Shown in pieces: positions 20,684 through 30,114 of a stretch of DNA of 33,755 nt. Numbering within the stretch: the stretch's first letter is position 1; each line of letters begins with the position of its first letter. The notes below the pieces were generated by a model. The model had not been told where the DNA came from, did no database searches, and was given only the letters and a program-made list of their open reading frames with translations. The position numbers were made by a program, and so were the translations under genes. The DNA comes from a virus. The stretch spans positions 1-33,755 of the IMG/VR virus record IMGVR_UViG_3300021956_000008; one strand, written 5' to 3'.

Positions 20684-22129
20684 TTAAATCGTTCCATTTA
20701 CGATTGAAATAATTTTATTTAACAACATTTCATTACTTAAATTTTCATTAAAAGCATTTTTTAATTGTGCTATCATTTCTTGTTCAGTAGGCACTTGTTT
20801 ATAGTTAAATAATCCTTCAACGCTAAAACCTTTAATCTCTCCACTCTTAATTTTATTCCATACTTCATCATTGTTAATTTTAGCACCTAAAAACCACGTT
20901 CCGTTTGGATAATCTCCTTGCAATCCTTGAATACCTTTTGTATCATCTTTAATAACACTTTGAAAAAATACTACGCCATCCATTTGCTGCCCTGCATCGT
21001 GCATTATGTTGAAGTTATTTTGAAATCCTTTAGCAAAGAATTTAACTGCAATTTCTTTTATCGTTTCAGCACTAAAGAACACATCGAATTCGTTGTCGCC
21101 GTCTTTTCTGTAAATCTTTAAATTAGGTATCATTGCAGCACCAAATACTATACGTTCTTCATCTTTTATTTCAGCGAAGTTTGTATTTGCTTTTTTCATT
21201 GTAACTGGTCCTCCTACTACCCACGCATCACACGTTCTTTTACTTGCACATTTAAAATCAAACGCTTCACAATATCCTAACTCTCCAGCATCTATTACGT
21301 TATAAGGGTCTAATTCATTGCCTATGCCTTTTGCAATACAATCTTTTATTTTTTTCCCTACATTAAAAAATGAACAGTTACCGCATATAGATTTTTTAGC
21401 TTCATCTTCGGTAGTATTAAATTGTTTACCTTTTGCGGTCCAATATTCATCATTTGGCAAATTAGGATTAAGCGGACCGTAATGTGCAGTATTAATAGCA
21501 GTTTGTCTATTAGTTAAATTTACTTTAATATCCTGCGTAGCTATTGGGCATACATCTTCTACAAACTTTTCTTTGTCTATTTGTTCAAGTTTACGTTTTG
21601 CCCATTCAATTCCTGCATCGCCACCCCACGCTAACCACATTAATCTACCACATCCATCTCCTAATTCTTTTTGGCTATTTTCTCTATGTCTTTCAAATGC
21701 TGACATTCTCGCAATAGTTTCTCTACTTAATGGCTCTCTATTGGCTAATTGATTTGCTCTTTGTTTACCTACTGGCGTTCCACAACTTCCCCATCCGTTT
21801 TCTTCCGCCCATCGTAAAGCTATCTTAGCATTTTCAGTAGCTTCCTTAGGATAATCATCGTAAGTATCGGCTGCAAAATGTTCATCCCATACGCTGTAAC
21901 ATATAGCCGTTGCTTGTTGCTCGTCTTTACCTTCATTTATATTGTAAGCAATACACCTACTTATAAAATTATCTTTGCTTTCATTAGCATTTGGCTCAAC
22001 AAAGTTTTGGGCATCAAACGCTAAAAAATTACGTTCAATAGCTGGTTTATCAACCCCTGCAACATAATCTACTTGCAAATCATCGGTAACGTTTGCGTTA
22101 ATTTTTAATTCAAATAATGGTCTGTTCAT
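20684..22129 (-). CDS. XkdF-like prohead protease with inserted domains (481 aa)
   Basis: The N-terminal start (VDYVAGVDKPAIERNF, 21-36) and C-terminal part (about 320-450: ERIVFGAAMIPNLKIYRKDG, FDVFFSAETIKEIAVKF, NIMHDAG, GEIKGFSVEGLF) match the XkdF-type prohead protease and capsid-assembly family. Between them lie a helical domain (about 93-185: GTPVGKQRANQLANREPLSR..., WLAWGGDAGIEWAKRKL) and a Cys cluster (C249, C252, C264, C287, C294) that could bind metal or an Fe-S group. It would process scaffold and capsid. The insertions recur in Bacteroidota phages, but their role is unknown. Confidence 0.7.
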   Translation of the reverse strand: MNRPLFELKINANVTDDLQVDYVAGVDKPAIERNFLAFDAQNFVEPNANESKDNFISRCIAYNINEGKDEQQATAICYSVWDEHFAADTYDDYPKEATENAKIALRWAEENGWGSCGTPVGKQRANQLANREPLSRETIARMSAFERHRENSQKELGDGCGRLMWLAWGGDAGIEWAKRKLEQIDKEKFVEDVCPIATQDIKVNLTNRQTAINTAHYGPLNPNLPNDEYWTAKGKQFNTTEDEAKKSICGNCSFFNVGKKIKDCIAKGIGNELDPYNVIDAGELGYCEAFDFKCASKRTCDAWVVGGPVTMKKANTNFAEIKDEERIVFGAAMIPNLKIYRKDGDNEFDVFFSAETIKEIAVKFFAKGFQNNFNIMHDAGQQMDGVVFFQSVIKDDTKGIQGLQGDYPNGTWFLGAKINNDEVWNKIKSGEIKGFSVEGLFNYKQVPTEQEMIAQLKNAFNENLSNEMLLNKIISIVNGTI

Positions 22130-22197
22130 TTTTATATAATTTTATTTATTAATTTTGTATCGAAGTTTTTCATAAGCGTTTGATTTTTGTTAGTAAC

Positions 22198-22223
22198 ACC
22201 TGAGTTTCTACTTAGGTTTTTTT
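22198..22223 (+). terminator. Terminator-like hairpin facing against the late operon
   Basis: On the + strand ACCTGAG, loop TTTCTA, CTTAGGT (one G-T pair) is followed by TTTTTT. No + strand gene lies nearby, and on the minus strand the hairpin lacks a T-run. It may stop antisense transcripts before they enter the tape measure gene. The rest of 22130-22221 shows only a 13-codon ORF. Confidence 0.45.
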
Positions 22224-24393
22224 ATCCTAATCTTGCAGCCCTTTGTATTCTCGCCAAACGTTCTTGATTGTTGCTTATATCACTCTCCAAAACAAAACTT
22301 CTATTCACTCCACCCTGTGCTGCATTACCTACTCCTTGAATACTTGCAGCGTTTAATTGTGTACTCGCTTGTTGTGGGCTTATTGGTGCTGGTACACTTG
22401 CACTACCGCCGCCACTACCACCTTTAGGAACTTGCACACTGCTAATACCTTTTACAGTTTTAAAACCTGTTGCTAAAGCTGCTGCAACTCCTGCAATCTT
22501 AGCCAACAATGACATTTTAGGGTCACGCAAAACCTGTGATGCTGCTAAGTATGTATTGATAGTTGCTTCAGCTATTGCCAATCCTTTACCTACTGCCGTT
22601 TCCTTTCCTATCACATCACTTACAGTACCTGCTAACCCACTTGCTATACCTATTTGTTTGTCTGCGTTTTCTTGCTTTATTCTCGTTCTTTCTTCTTCAT
22701 AAGCCCTAATTGTTTCAGTCATTAGGTCTTCATTGCCTTCAGCTATTTCAAACTTCTTTTTATAAGTGTCATCCAACTTTTGCAACTCCAATTCTTCAGG
22801 GCTTAACCCTTTATCATTCAACTCTTTTGCTAAATCACTTTCTTTTTGTTGTTTATCTTTCTTCTTTTTGTCATCTTCATCCTTCCATTTTTGCTCTAAT
22901 TTTTCTTGGGCTATTCTTTGGGAGTTGGCAATTTCGACTTTTACTGCTTCAAGTTTTACTGCATCGTTTTTATATTGTTCTTTTGCTTTCTCAAACTTTT
23001 CAGCATAGCTTAAATCTAATTGCACCTGTTCTTTTGCTCGTTCATCTTTTATTGCTGCAATTAAATTTTCTGTTCTTAATTTGCTTAATTCTTCATTGAA
23101 TTTTATTGTACTTTCTCGTTCTTTATCGTCCTTTTCTTTTTGTGCTTTATCTCTTATTTTTTTACTCTCATTTGCAAATGACTGTTCAGCTAATTTTATT
23201 AATTCAAGTTTCTTTTCATTACTAACATTGATACCTTCAATTTGTTTTTTCTGCTGCTCTAATTGTTCACGTTGTTTGGCAATATCTAAAGTAACTTGGT
23301 CAGTTATTAATGCTTGTTCATTATCGTTTGTCAGCTTTCTTTTTAGTTCTAAATATTTCTTTAATTCGGCTTCGGCTTTCTTTTGTTCGTCCGCTGCTTT
23401 TTGTTTGCGTTCTTTGTCTGCTGCTTCTTGCTCTTTGATTAAAGACTTTTCGTTTTGTTCAACCTTTTTATTGATTTTTGCACGTTGTGCAGCTCCATCT
23501 TCGGCTGCTATAATTAGTGCATCAATCTCTTTTATCTTATCTTTATTAATACTTTTATTCAACATCAATTCAGCCCTTGCAGCTTTCATTTGTTCGATAT
23601 TGCCACTTCTTATTTTATTAATAACTTCATCCCTTGCATTAATTTCCAAAGCCAATTTTTCAAGCATAAAACTTGCTCTCTGCTGGTTTATTTGGATGCT
23701 TTTTGTTAATTCTTCATATTCAATTTTACCAGCTTTTTTTAATGCTTCAATCCTGTCTTTAATAGGAACATTAGCATCGTTAGCTAAGTCTCTAGTTTCC
23801 TGTAACAATCTATTACTTTCCGCTCTAGTAATAGCACTATCCATTTCAGTATCGTTCAAATCGTCCAACTTTTCGTCCAATTCTCCTAATCTATCAACAG
23901 ACATAGCAACATCATTTCCGAAAAAACTTGCCAATTTAGTAGCCAAATTCCCAATAACATTAATCGCTCCAACTACAACATCAATTAATGGCTTTAATAC
24001 GGCATTGGTTAATACAGTAATCACTCCACTAACTTTTGCAAAAGCCTTATTTAACGCATCACTTACGGCTTCCATATCTTTCATTTTATTGAAAGCTGCA
24101 ACCAATATACCTACAATAGCGGTCAATACCAATATAATTGGATTGGCTTTTAATACATTCAAAGCCTTATCAAATAATCCTGTTGCACTTGTAACTTCTT
24201 TGAATGCCCCACCACTTTCGCCTAATTTAGATTTTAAGCCATTAAACAATCCTGTTGATTGATTAGCTTTTTGCCCTGTTTTTTCTAAGGCATCCCCTGC
24301 ACCTTCAATGCTTTTCTTTGCATCTTCAACACCTGACTTTGCACCGCTAGTATCTATATTTATCGACCCTTGTATTTTTATATCATCTGCCAT
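22222..24393 (-). CDS. Tape measure protein (723 aa)
   Basis: N-terminus INIDTSGAKSGVEDAKKSIE is typical of tape measure proteins. A hydrophobic helix at about 86-105 (PIILVLTAIVGILVAAF) is followed by a second hydrophobic region, then long charged coiled-coil (about 220-540) and a Gly/Ala-rich end with GSGGGSASVPAP. It sets tail length; at roughly 0.15 nm per residue 723 aa predicts a tail of about 110 nm. It starts one base from the upstream tail gene's end. It is the last gene of the tail block and is followed by the capsid block, an unusual order. Confidence 0.88.
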   Translation of the reverse strand: MADDIKIQGSINIDTSGAKSGVEDAKKSIEGAGDALEKTGQKANQSTGLFNGLKSKLGESGGAFKEVTSATGLFDKALNVLKANPIILVLTAIVGILVAAFNKMKDMEAVSDALNKAFAKVSGVITVLTNAVLKPLIDVVVGAINVIGNLATKLASFFGNDVAMSVDRLGELDEKLDDLNDTEMDSAITRAESNRLLQETRDLANDANVPIKDRIEALKKAGKIEYEELTKSIQINQQRASFMLEKLALEINARDEVINKIRSGNIEQMKAARAELMLNKSINKDKIKEIDALIIAAEDGAAQRAKINKKVEQNEKSLIKEQEAADKERKQKAADEQKKAEAELKKYLELKRKLTNDNEQALITDQVTLDIAKQREQLEQQKKQIEGINVSNEKKLELIKLAEQSFANESKKIRDKAQKEKDDKERESTIKFNEELSKLRTENLIAAIKDERAKEQVQLDLSYAEKFEKAKEQYKNDAVKLEAVKVEIANSQRIAQEKLEQKWKDEDDKKKKDKQQKESDLAKELNDKGLSPEELELQKLDDTYKKKFEIAEGNEDLMTETIRAYEEERTRIKQENADKQIGIASGLAGTVSDVIGKETAVGKGLAIAEATINTYLAASQVLRDPKMSLLAKIAGVAAALATGFKTVKGISSVQVPKGGSGGGSASVPAPISPQQASTQLNAASIQGVGNAAQGGVNRSFVLESDISNNQERLARIQRAARLG

Positions 24394-26561
24394 TAGTATA
24401 TTCTATTTATAATTTTTAATAATGAAATTTTGCAAGTATCTTCAATGTTTGTATTGTAATCACTTATCTTATTGATACGATACAACTGCCCATCAATATA
24501 GATTAACTTGCTGAAATCTAAATTGTAAATGTCTTTGTAATCCAACTTAAACGTAGCTTCAAACAACCTACTATCCTTATCGGTTATCTCACTCATATAG
24601 CTACTCCAATACACATTGAATTGATTGACATTTAAAGCACCTGTTGACAACTCATAAAACAATTCTTTCGGCACTCCAAAATTCAAGTCATTAGCTGGTG
24701 CATCAGGGTCGTCAAAGTGTCCTGCATAAGGATATGAAGTATAACTGCCTAATACTGTTGTGCCGTCTTTAATATCCCACGAACTAACGCCATCAATTTT
24801 TTTAGCTTGTAATATTCTTATGTTACTATCTGTAATATCTTCTCCAGTACCAACTACATTGCCTGTTCTTTTCATTATAGCACTAATAACTTTGTCTTCT
24901 CCGCTTACACCTACTAAAGGAGTAGGACTAAATATCAATTCCACCTTTGTTGTTTCCTTTGCGAATTCAAACTCACTATCATATTGATAAGTGCCATAAG
25001 GCTCTTTGTGTCTTTTTTTGTAAGTATCGTTATAGTAATCTCCATCTTCTTTATATGCAAAATTGTAAAATCGAGCGTTCAATTCGCTCATAGGAGTTAA
25101 TGAAATAGGTTTACTTCTATCTAATTTATTGCTCCAATCTATCACTTCAGCATCAACATAAAAATCAACAAACGGCTCAATTTTTAATAACTTATCATTT
25201 TGTGGGTCTTCGAAAACATATAAATTAAATAGCTTAAATATACTACTTAAAAAATCCTTTTGTAGTACATTTTGTGGCAATGCTTTATTTGCTGAAAATA
25301 AACTACCTAAAATAATAGGTACTAATACTGGTACATTTGAACGTATAGTCAATTTGTATAATTGAATAGCAAACCATGTATAAGCATAATAAGGGTCAGG
25401 TATTAACCCCCTATACTCGTTATATATAGTAGCAACTGCATATATTTCATCATTGGGTTGTATAGTAATATTAGTTATACTATCATTTGAGATAATAGCA
25501 TTGGCGAATAAGTGTTTTTTTACAACTGTTGTATTAACAAATAATTCTATTTTATTTCTATACTTAATATCATAATTTGCGTAATAAAACCAACTGCAAT
25601 CAAAAAAACTTACTATTTGATTAATATCAATAGTTATAGGATTAGAGCCGATATATTTTAATTTTTTTGTAGTTGAATTATAACTAAATCCAGAAATTAA
25701 ATTAATAGTATCCAAAGCAACTGGATATTCATCAAATATATATTTTCTTGAATGACCTGTAAAAAAAGGCAAACTTGTATCTTCGCCATCTTCAAAACTA
25801 TGATATTTACTATCATATTTCATCACAGTTAAAGCATCTAACAAATCATTTGCATAACCTTGTAAATATCTTTGATTATGTGGTATTATACACCTTTGAA
25901 ATCTTTGTGCAGCTACGCTTGTTCCACTAAACAATTCACAGTCATAAGTATATCCACTCGCAGCAAATATTTTATCAATATATTCCTTAGCAAAAAAAGC
26001 TGGTTTGAAAGTCTTATAATCAAAATCGTGTTTATCAGTACTTGCATTACCGCAATCAATTAAAGGATAATATACTCCACTACCTGTATTGTAATTAGTC
26101 CAACTACTTACAATATTTGCAAGTGTATAATTTGCATCGTATTCACTAAAATCTAAATCTTCTAATTTCTTACTACCTATCTTGTTGACAAACCCACCTA
26201 ATTCGCCAAATACACTTACTTCATATTCAATAAAGCCATCATCAATAGTAATCTTCATTACTCTTAATATCCCTTTGAATACTTGAAAATTACTTTGGAA
26301 TATATAACACTTAGCTGCAACGGCTGCGTTGAAATTATAGTTTACATTTTTAGATGCAGGGTCGTAAGTGCTACCTGCCGTAACTTCGAATATATTGCCA
26401 AATACAACATTATTTCTTTTAGTGCCAGGCAATACAATAGTTTTGGAATATGTAGTATTCTTTGCACCAAAGTCTTTTACATCATCTATGCTAAACGAAA
26501 GCAAAGTGCTAAAATCTTCGCTCACATCTACCTTGTTATTTTCAACAAATATCTCTACCAT
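24393..26561 (-). CDS. Tail tip or baseplate protein (722 aa)
   Basis: A 722-aa protein beginning MVEIFVENNKVDVSEDF. The segment FGAKNTTYSKTIVLPGTKRN (32-51) followed by FGNIFEV is a recurrent start of large tail proteins in Bacteroidota phages. Much of the rest is beta-rich with many aromatic residues. It probably forms the distal tail hub. It shares a base with the genes on both sides (24393 and 26561), so the block is translationally tight. The role is inferred from size, position and family resemblance. Confidence 0.65.
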   Translation of the reverse strand: MVEIFVENNKVDVSEDFSTLLSFSIDDVKDFGAKNTTYSKTIVLPGTKRNNVVFGNIFEVTAGSTYDPASKNVNYNFNAAVAAKCYIFQSNFQVFKGILRVMKITIDDGFIEYEVSVFGELGGFVNKIGSKKLEDLDFSEYDANYTLANIVSSWTNYNTGSGVYYPLIDCGNASTDKHDFDYKTFKPAFFAKEYIDKIFAASGYTYDCELFSGTSVAAQRFQRCIIPHNQRYLQGYANDLLDALTVMKYDSKYHSFEDGEDTSLPFFTGHSRKYIFDEYPVALDTINLISGFSYNSTTKKLKYIGSNPITIDINQIVSFFDCSWFYYANYDIKYRNKIELFVNTTVVKKHLFANAIISNDSITNITIQPNDEIYAVATIYNEYRGLIPDPYYAYTWFAIQLYKLTIRSNVPVLVPIILGSLFSANKALPQNVLQKDFLSSIFKLFNLYVFEDPQNDKLLKIEPFVDFYVDAEVIDWSNKLDRSKPISLTPMSELNARFYNFAYKEDGDYYNDTYKKRHKEPYGTYQYDSEFEFAKETTKVELIFSPTPLVGVSGEDKVISAIMKRTGNVVGTGEDITDSNIRILQAKKIDGVSSWDIKDGTTVLGSYTSYPYAGHFDDPDAPANDLNFGVPKELFYELSTGALNVNQFNVYWSSYMSEITDKDSRLFEATFKLDYKDIYNLDFSKLIYIDGQLYRINKISDYNTNIEDTCKISLLKIINRIY

Positions 26562-27652
26562 TAGTTATATTGTGTTTTGTATTGTTGCCCAAATTCGATA
26601 TTAATTGTAAGTTGCGTTAATCCATCGACTATTATTTCCTTAAATTCATAGTTAGTATCAGTTAATGTACAAGGGTAAATAACAGTTTCCCCTAATTTTT
26701 GCACATAAATATCAGTACTTAATATAAGTTGTTGCAACCATTGATATTCTTCATTTGTTAATAAGTCTGTAGATAGTTTTAATTTTTCATTCCAACGTGT
26801 CGCAAACGTTTTCTTTTGTCTTTTTAGGATGTTGTTATCTTTAAATATTACAGCACCACTACTATTTATTTCAAATATATTTTGTTGAAAGTCTTTACGT
26901 TGTATGTCGTATGTTTTGCGTGAAACCTTATTGAACAATACACTCTCATAACCACCCCACTTGTTTAAGAAATGCACTATGTAATTATCATATAATCCAG
27001 CACATTCAACATAGCATTTTATATTTTGTCCTATTTCACTATTGATTATTAATGTGTCATCGTATCCAATAGTTAAATCGGCTATATTGATATTTTGGCA
27101 ATTAGGGTCAGTTGTTGTTGGCGTAACTCCAAACGATGTACCAGCATCATCTAAACTAACTGATATTAGATTATTTGTACTATCATAAAAAGGGATGTAA
27201 AATGTGGTACAATTCTCAGGTATTTTAATAAATGGTCGGTCGGTTAATATTCTATTTTCATAATCCTTAAATTTATCTGCAATTAAAACGGTATCAAATC
27301 TACCTTGATAATAATTGAATACATTTATAGCTGTACTTGTTGCTAATACACTACTTAAATAACCACCTACTTCTTCTCTAATCTTTATTTGCACATCTTT
27401 ACATAAAAATTCCCTTACTGTTGTTTCAGGTTTCAATTCTAAATTAGCATATTGCCTAACAATACTACTTGCATCAAATGAGCCATAACCATTATTATCA
27501 GGAAATATTTTAGCTGAAAATACTTTTGTCCCATCAATCCAAACTTCAAATACATATTTGTAATTATCTTGAGTATATCCAGCATCATATACAGTATATA
27601 CAAGTGGAAAATTGATTGATTGATATTCTACTGGTTGACTTATTATTGTCAT
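26561..27652 (-). CDS. Distal tail-like protein (363 aa)
   Basis: A 363-aa beta-rich protein (IISQPVEYQSINFPLVYTVY, VFEVWIDGTKVFSAKIFPD, FDASSIVRQYANL...). The layout, a strand-rich N-terminal half then a C-terminal segment ending LTQLTINIEFGQQYKTQYN, resembles distal tail components that cap the tube. It overlaps the upstream gene by 4 nt. Function is inferred from place in the tail block. Confidence 0.6.
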   Translation of the reverse strand: MTIISQPVEYQSINFPLVYTVYDAGYTQDNYKYVFEVWIDGTKVFSAKIFPDNNGYGSFDASSIVRQYANLELKPETTVREFLCKDVQIKIREEVGGYLSSVLATSTAINVFNYYQGRFDTVLIADKFKDYENRILTDRPFIKIPENCTTFYIPFYDSTNNLISVSLDDAGTSFGVTPTTTDPNCQNINIADLTIGYDDTLIINSEIGQNIKCYVECAGLYDNYIVHFLNKWGGYESVLFNKVSRKTYDIQRKDFQQNIFEINSSGAVIFKDNNILKRQKKTFATRWNEKLKLSTDLLTNEEYQWLQQLILSTDIYVQKLGETVIYPCTLTDTNYEFKEIIVDGLTQLTINIEFGQQYKTQYN

Positions 27653-28281
27653 TGTACTAAATAATTTATTATTGAAATCTTATATTGTTTACCTATCTCA
27701 TCTTGAATAATAGGTATCGCTCGTTGTGTTGCACGTTCCCAAAAGTGTGTATGCTTAATACCTTGTCTTTTTACCATAAAGGCCATTTGCATTGCAGCTT
27801 TTGTTGTAGCTGGTAACATCTTTTGTCCTTTACGCTCACGCTCACTAATAGCTACTTTTACATTCCGTGCACTTAATCCTTCACGTTTTATGTATGCTTC
27901 AAGGCTTTTAACCATTGGCGATTGTGGTGCAACGCCTTTCGTTTTAAAGCTATATTTACTACCACGACTATTTGCCCACCCATTTACACCCCTATCAATA
28001 AATTGAGCGTATGTTTTTGCTTCAATTTCTATTCGGTAAATATTGCCATTAATTTCAACATCTAAAGGCTGTATGCTATCTGCTAATACTCCACTACTTA
28101 CAGCATCTACATTGTTTAATTCCTGTGCTAATAAATCGCTATAAATAACGCCACAACGTTGTAGTATGCTTACTAAGTCATCATTTTCAAATGGCACAAA
28201 CTTTTGTGTTGACTGCATTTTTAAGTCAATCAAATCACTAACCTGTGCTAACTGCTTATTTACTTTTGTTTGCTTAGCCAT
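27649..28281 (-). CDS. Tail completion protein, HK97 gp10-like (210 aa)
   Basis: A 210-aa protein with features of the HK97 gp10-type tail completion family: AQFIDRGVNGWANSRGSKYS, an internal AYIKREGLSARNVKVAI, then AAMQMAFMVKRQGIKHTHFW ending in ERATQRAIPIIQDEIGKQY. Such proteins join tail to head. It overlaps the chaperone-like gene by 22 nt and the next gene by 4 nt. Confidence is moderate because the family is variable. Confidence 0.6.
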   Translation of the reverse strand: MAKQTKVNKQLAQVSDLIDLKMQSTQKFVPFENDDLVSILQRCGVIYSDLLAQELNNVDAVSSGVLADSIQPLDVEINGNIYRIEIEAKTYAQFIDRGVNGWANSRGSKYSFKTKGVAPQSPMVKSLEAYIKREGLSARNVKVAISERERKGQKMLPATTKAAMQMAFMVKRQGIKHTHFWERATQRAIPIIQDEIGKQYKISIINYLVQ

Positions 28282-28904
28282 TCGTTATACTTGCCTTTGC
28301 CTTTTAAATATACCAAAGCGTTTAAAAACTCTAATATTCCTATCTCATAAGTTTGGTTAATAGTAATCCTTAAATACTCTGCAACACTTTCAATACTAAA
28401 TAACCAACCATACTGCTCAATAAAGCGATGCGTTTCTACTTCCTTATCTTCATCATCTTGGAATAATCCTTTGTATGTTTCTAACAAATCTTTTAAACTT
28501 TCAATTAATTGCATAGTATCGGTTAAATATTTGCCAACACTATCGTTGCTTACTCGCTCAGTATCTTGTTTATGTTCGCTACGTTTAAGTAAAATACTTG
28601 CTACTATCAAATGCAAATTGCTTACAATATCATCTTTCATCCAATGCTGCAATTCTATAAACTGCCCTGCCGTTAATTTAGTTGCATCAATTTCAACCTT
28701 TCTTTTTTGCCACCACTTTTGCTTTACATTCTCAAATTGCTTTGTCAACTTAGTAACCTTTCTTAAAAACTTTTTAGGTGGCATTTCGTTAACTTTTACT
28801 GGCTCAATGTTGAATAAGCAACACACCATTAAAGCCATTTTATCAACATCATCAAATTTACTTTGTTGTATTCTGTAAAGTTCTTGATATTGTTCAATAG
28901 TCAT
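28260..28904 (-). CDS. Probable tail assembly chaperone (214 aa)
   Basis: A 214-aa helical protein: MTIEQYQELYRIQQSKFDDV, an early cysteine-containing segment (MALMVCCLFNIEP), NEMPPKKFLRKVTKLTKQF, then a helical bundle with SVAEYLRITINQTYEIGILE. The 'ieqyqeLy.i...d.lDk...lv..l....' start resembles tail assembly chaperones of Bacteroidota phages that bind tape measure during assembly. It overlaps the downstream gene by 22 nt. No clear slippery heptamer supports a G/GT-type frameshift. Confidence 0.5.
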   Translation of the reverse strand: MTIEQYQELYRIQQSKFDDVDKMALMVCCLFNIEPVKVNEMPPKKFLRKVTKLTKQFENVKQKWWQKRKVEIDATKLTAGQFIELQHWMKDDIVSNLHLIVASILLKRSEHKQDTERVSNDSVGKYLTDTMQLIESLKDLLETYKGLFQDDEDKEVETHRFIEQYGWLFSIESVAEYLRITINQTYEIGILEFLNALVYLKGKGKYNEWLSKQK

Positions 28905-28950
28905 TTTTATAATATAAAGAGTAAAAAAATGTGCAATCGTTTCCGTAAAT

Positions 28951-30114
28951 TTACAAATAAAAACCGCCTTTAGATTTTAGGCAGTTCAAAGCTATATATC
29001 GCAAAGCATCAATACTATGGTTGTATTCATCAATAGGCTCGTTTAATTGTTTACCAGTTTTATCAGTTGCCCATGAGTATTTTCGTAGTTCGCTGATTAT
29101 GTTTGTGCTGCGTTCAGTTACATTCAATTTGTAACCTTGCAAAACATCTATTGAGTTAATTATGCTATCTCTGCCTTTCATTGCAGCTTGTATATTGGTA
29201 TAACCACCATAAACAAAGTCTGCAATACTTTTAGGCTCTGCACTATCGGCGATTATTTTTGAGTGAACACTTAACCCTAACGACTTCATTTGCTGCAATA
29301 TCATTGAGTTAGTAAGTTGTGTAGCAAATATCAATTCATTAATGTACAATTCATTATTGTATTTATACACTTCAATTAGTGCCGTAGGGTCGCTGCTATA
29401 CCCCCAGTCTAAACCCATTGCAATATATTCAGCACCTGTTGGAATGTCTTTAACTATGTTAAATTGAAATATAGTCCCTTGCAAACTACCTATTTCTCCT
29501 AACCCATATACTTTGTACCAGTTGGCCCAATAATCACTATTCTTTGCCTTTTCTTTTGCTTTCAATATGAAGTTTAACGCACTTTCAGGGCAGCTTTCAT
29601 TATCTAAGTAATTGATAATTAAAAAATCAACATCATTATCACGCTGCAAATGTTCGTGAAACCAAAACTCATTTGTAGGATTCCAGTCTAAATATACACC
29701 TTGCTTGGTCCTGCTAGCTAATTCATTATAGGCGTGGAATGTCATATTGTTGCACTCATTCATATACAACCAATCACGCCTGGCACCACGTAACTTTGCA
29801 TCGCTATCGGCACTAAAAAACTCTATTTGTGAGCCGTTGGCAAAAGTATATTTGAAGTCGGTAGCGTTAAATCTACTATCAACCCAGCGACTTGTTGACT
29901 TCATTATTTTAATAAAATCTTTCATTGCACCACGTTTGAGATGTGGTATGCTTTCAGCAACTATGCTAATTTCAGTTTGTGGAATTTTAGCTGCTTTATC
30001 GATGAGAATAGGGATAATGGAGAATGTTTTACCTGCACTTGTACCACCTTGAACGGCTCTAACAAATTTTTTAAGGGATAAAATCTTATTTACTGCTGTG
30101 GTACGTTTAAACAT
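28951..30114 (-). CDS. Terminase large subunit (387 aa)
   Basis: The DNA-packaging motor. Walker A GGTSAGKT (23-30), Walker B-like WLYMNE (115-120, with Asn before the catalytic Glu), and the RNase H-like nuclease acidic residues in GLDWGYSSDP (Asp236), IIADSAEP (Asp290) and NHSIDALRYI (Asp369). At 387 aa it is a compact terminase of the PBSX/XtmB-like type. It abuts the lipoprotein gene directly and follows the small subunit two genes earlier. Confidence 0.93.
   Translation of the reverse strand: MFKRTTAVNKILSLKKFVRAVQGGTSAGKTFSIIPILIDKAAKIPQTEISIVAESIPHLKRGAMKDFIKIMKSTSRWVDSRFNATDFKYTFANGSQIEFFSADSDAKLRGARRDWLYMNECNNMTFHAYNELASRTKQGVYLDWNPTNEFWFHEHLQRDNDVDFLIINYLDNESCPESALNFILKAKEKAKNSDYWANWYKVYGLGEIGSLQGTIFQFNIVKDIPTGAEYIAMGLDWGYSSDPTALIEVYKYNNELYINELIFATQLTNSMILQQMKSLGLSVHSKIIADSAEPKSIADFVYGGYTNIQAAMKGRDSIINSIDVLQGYKLNVTERSTNIISELRKYSWATDKTGKQLNEPIDEYNHSIDALRYIALNCLKSKGGFYL

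Noticed and set aside
22141-22185. 13-codon ORF upstream of the protease gene start
   Set aside because: Too short to support and in a very AT-rich stretch where such frames are expected by chance.
23081-24262. Long + strand open frame (393 codons) within the tape measure gene
   Set aside because: Ser/Leu/Phe-rich antisense reading of a Lys/Glu-rich coiled-coil gene; no leader, no neighbours on that strand and no domain.
28240-28300. Programmed frameshift joining the chaperone-like and gp10-like genes
   Set aside because: The second gene has its own ATG and a distinct domain, and the overlap has only AAACAAAA, not a convincing slippery heptamer with downstream structure.
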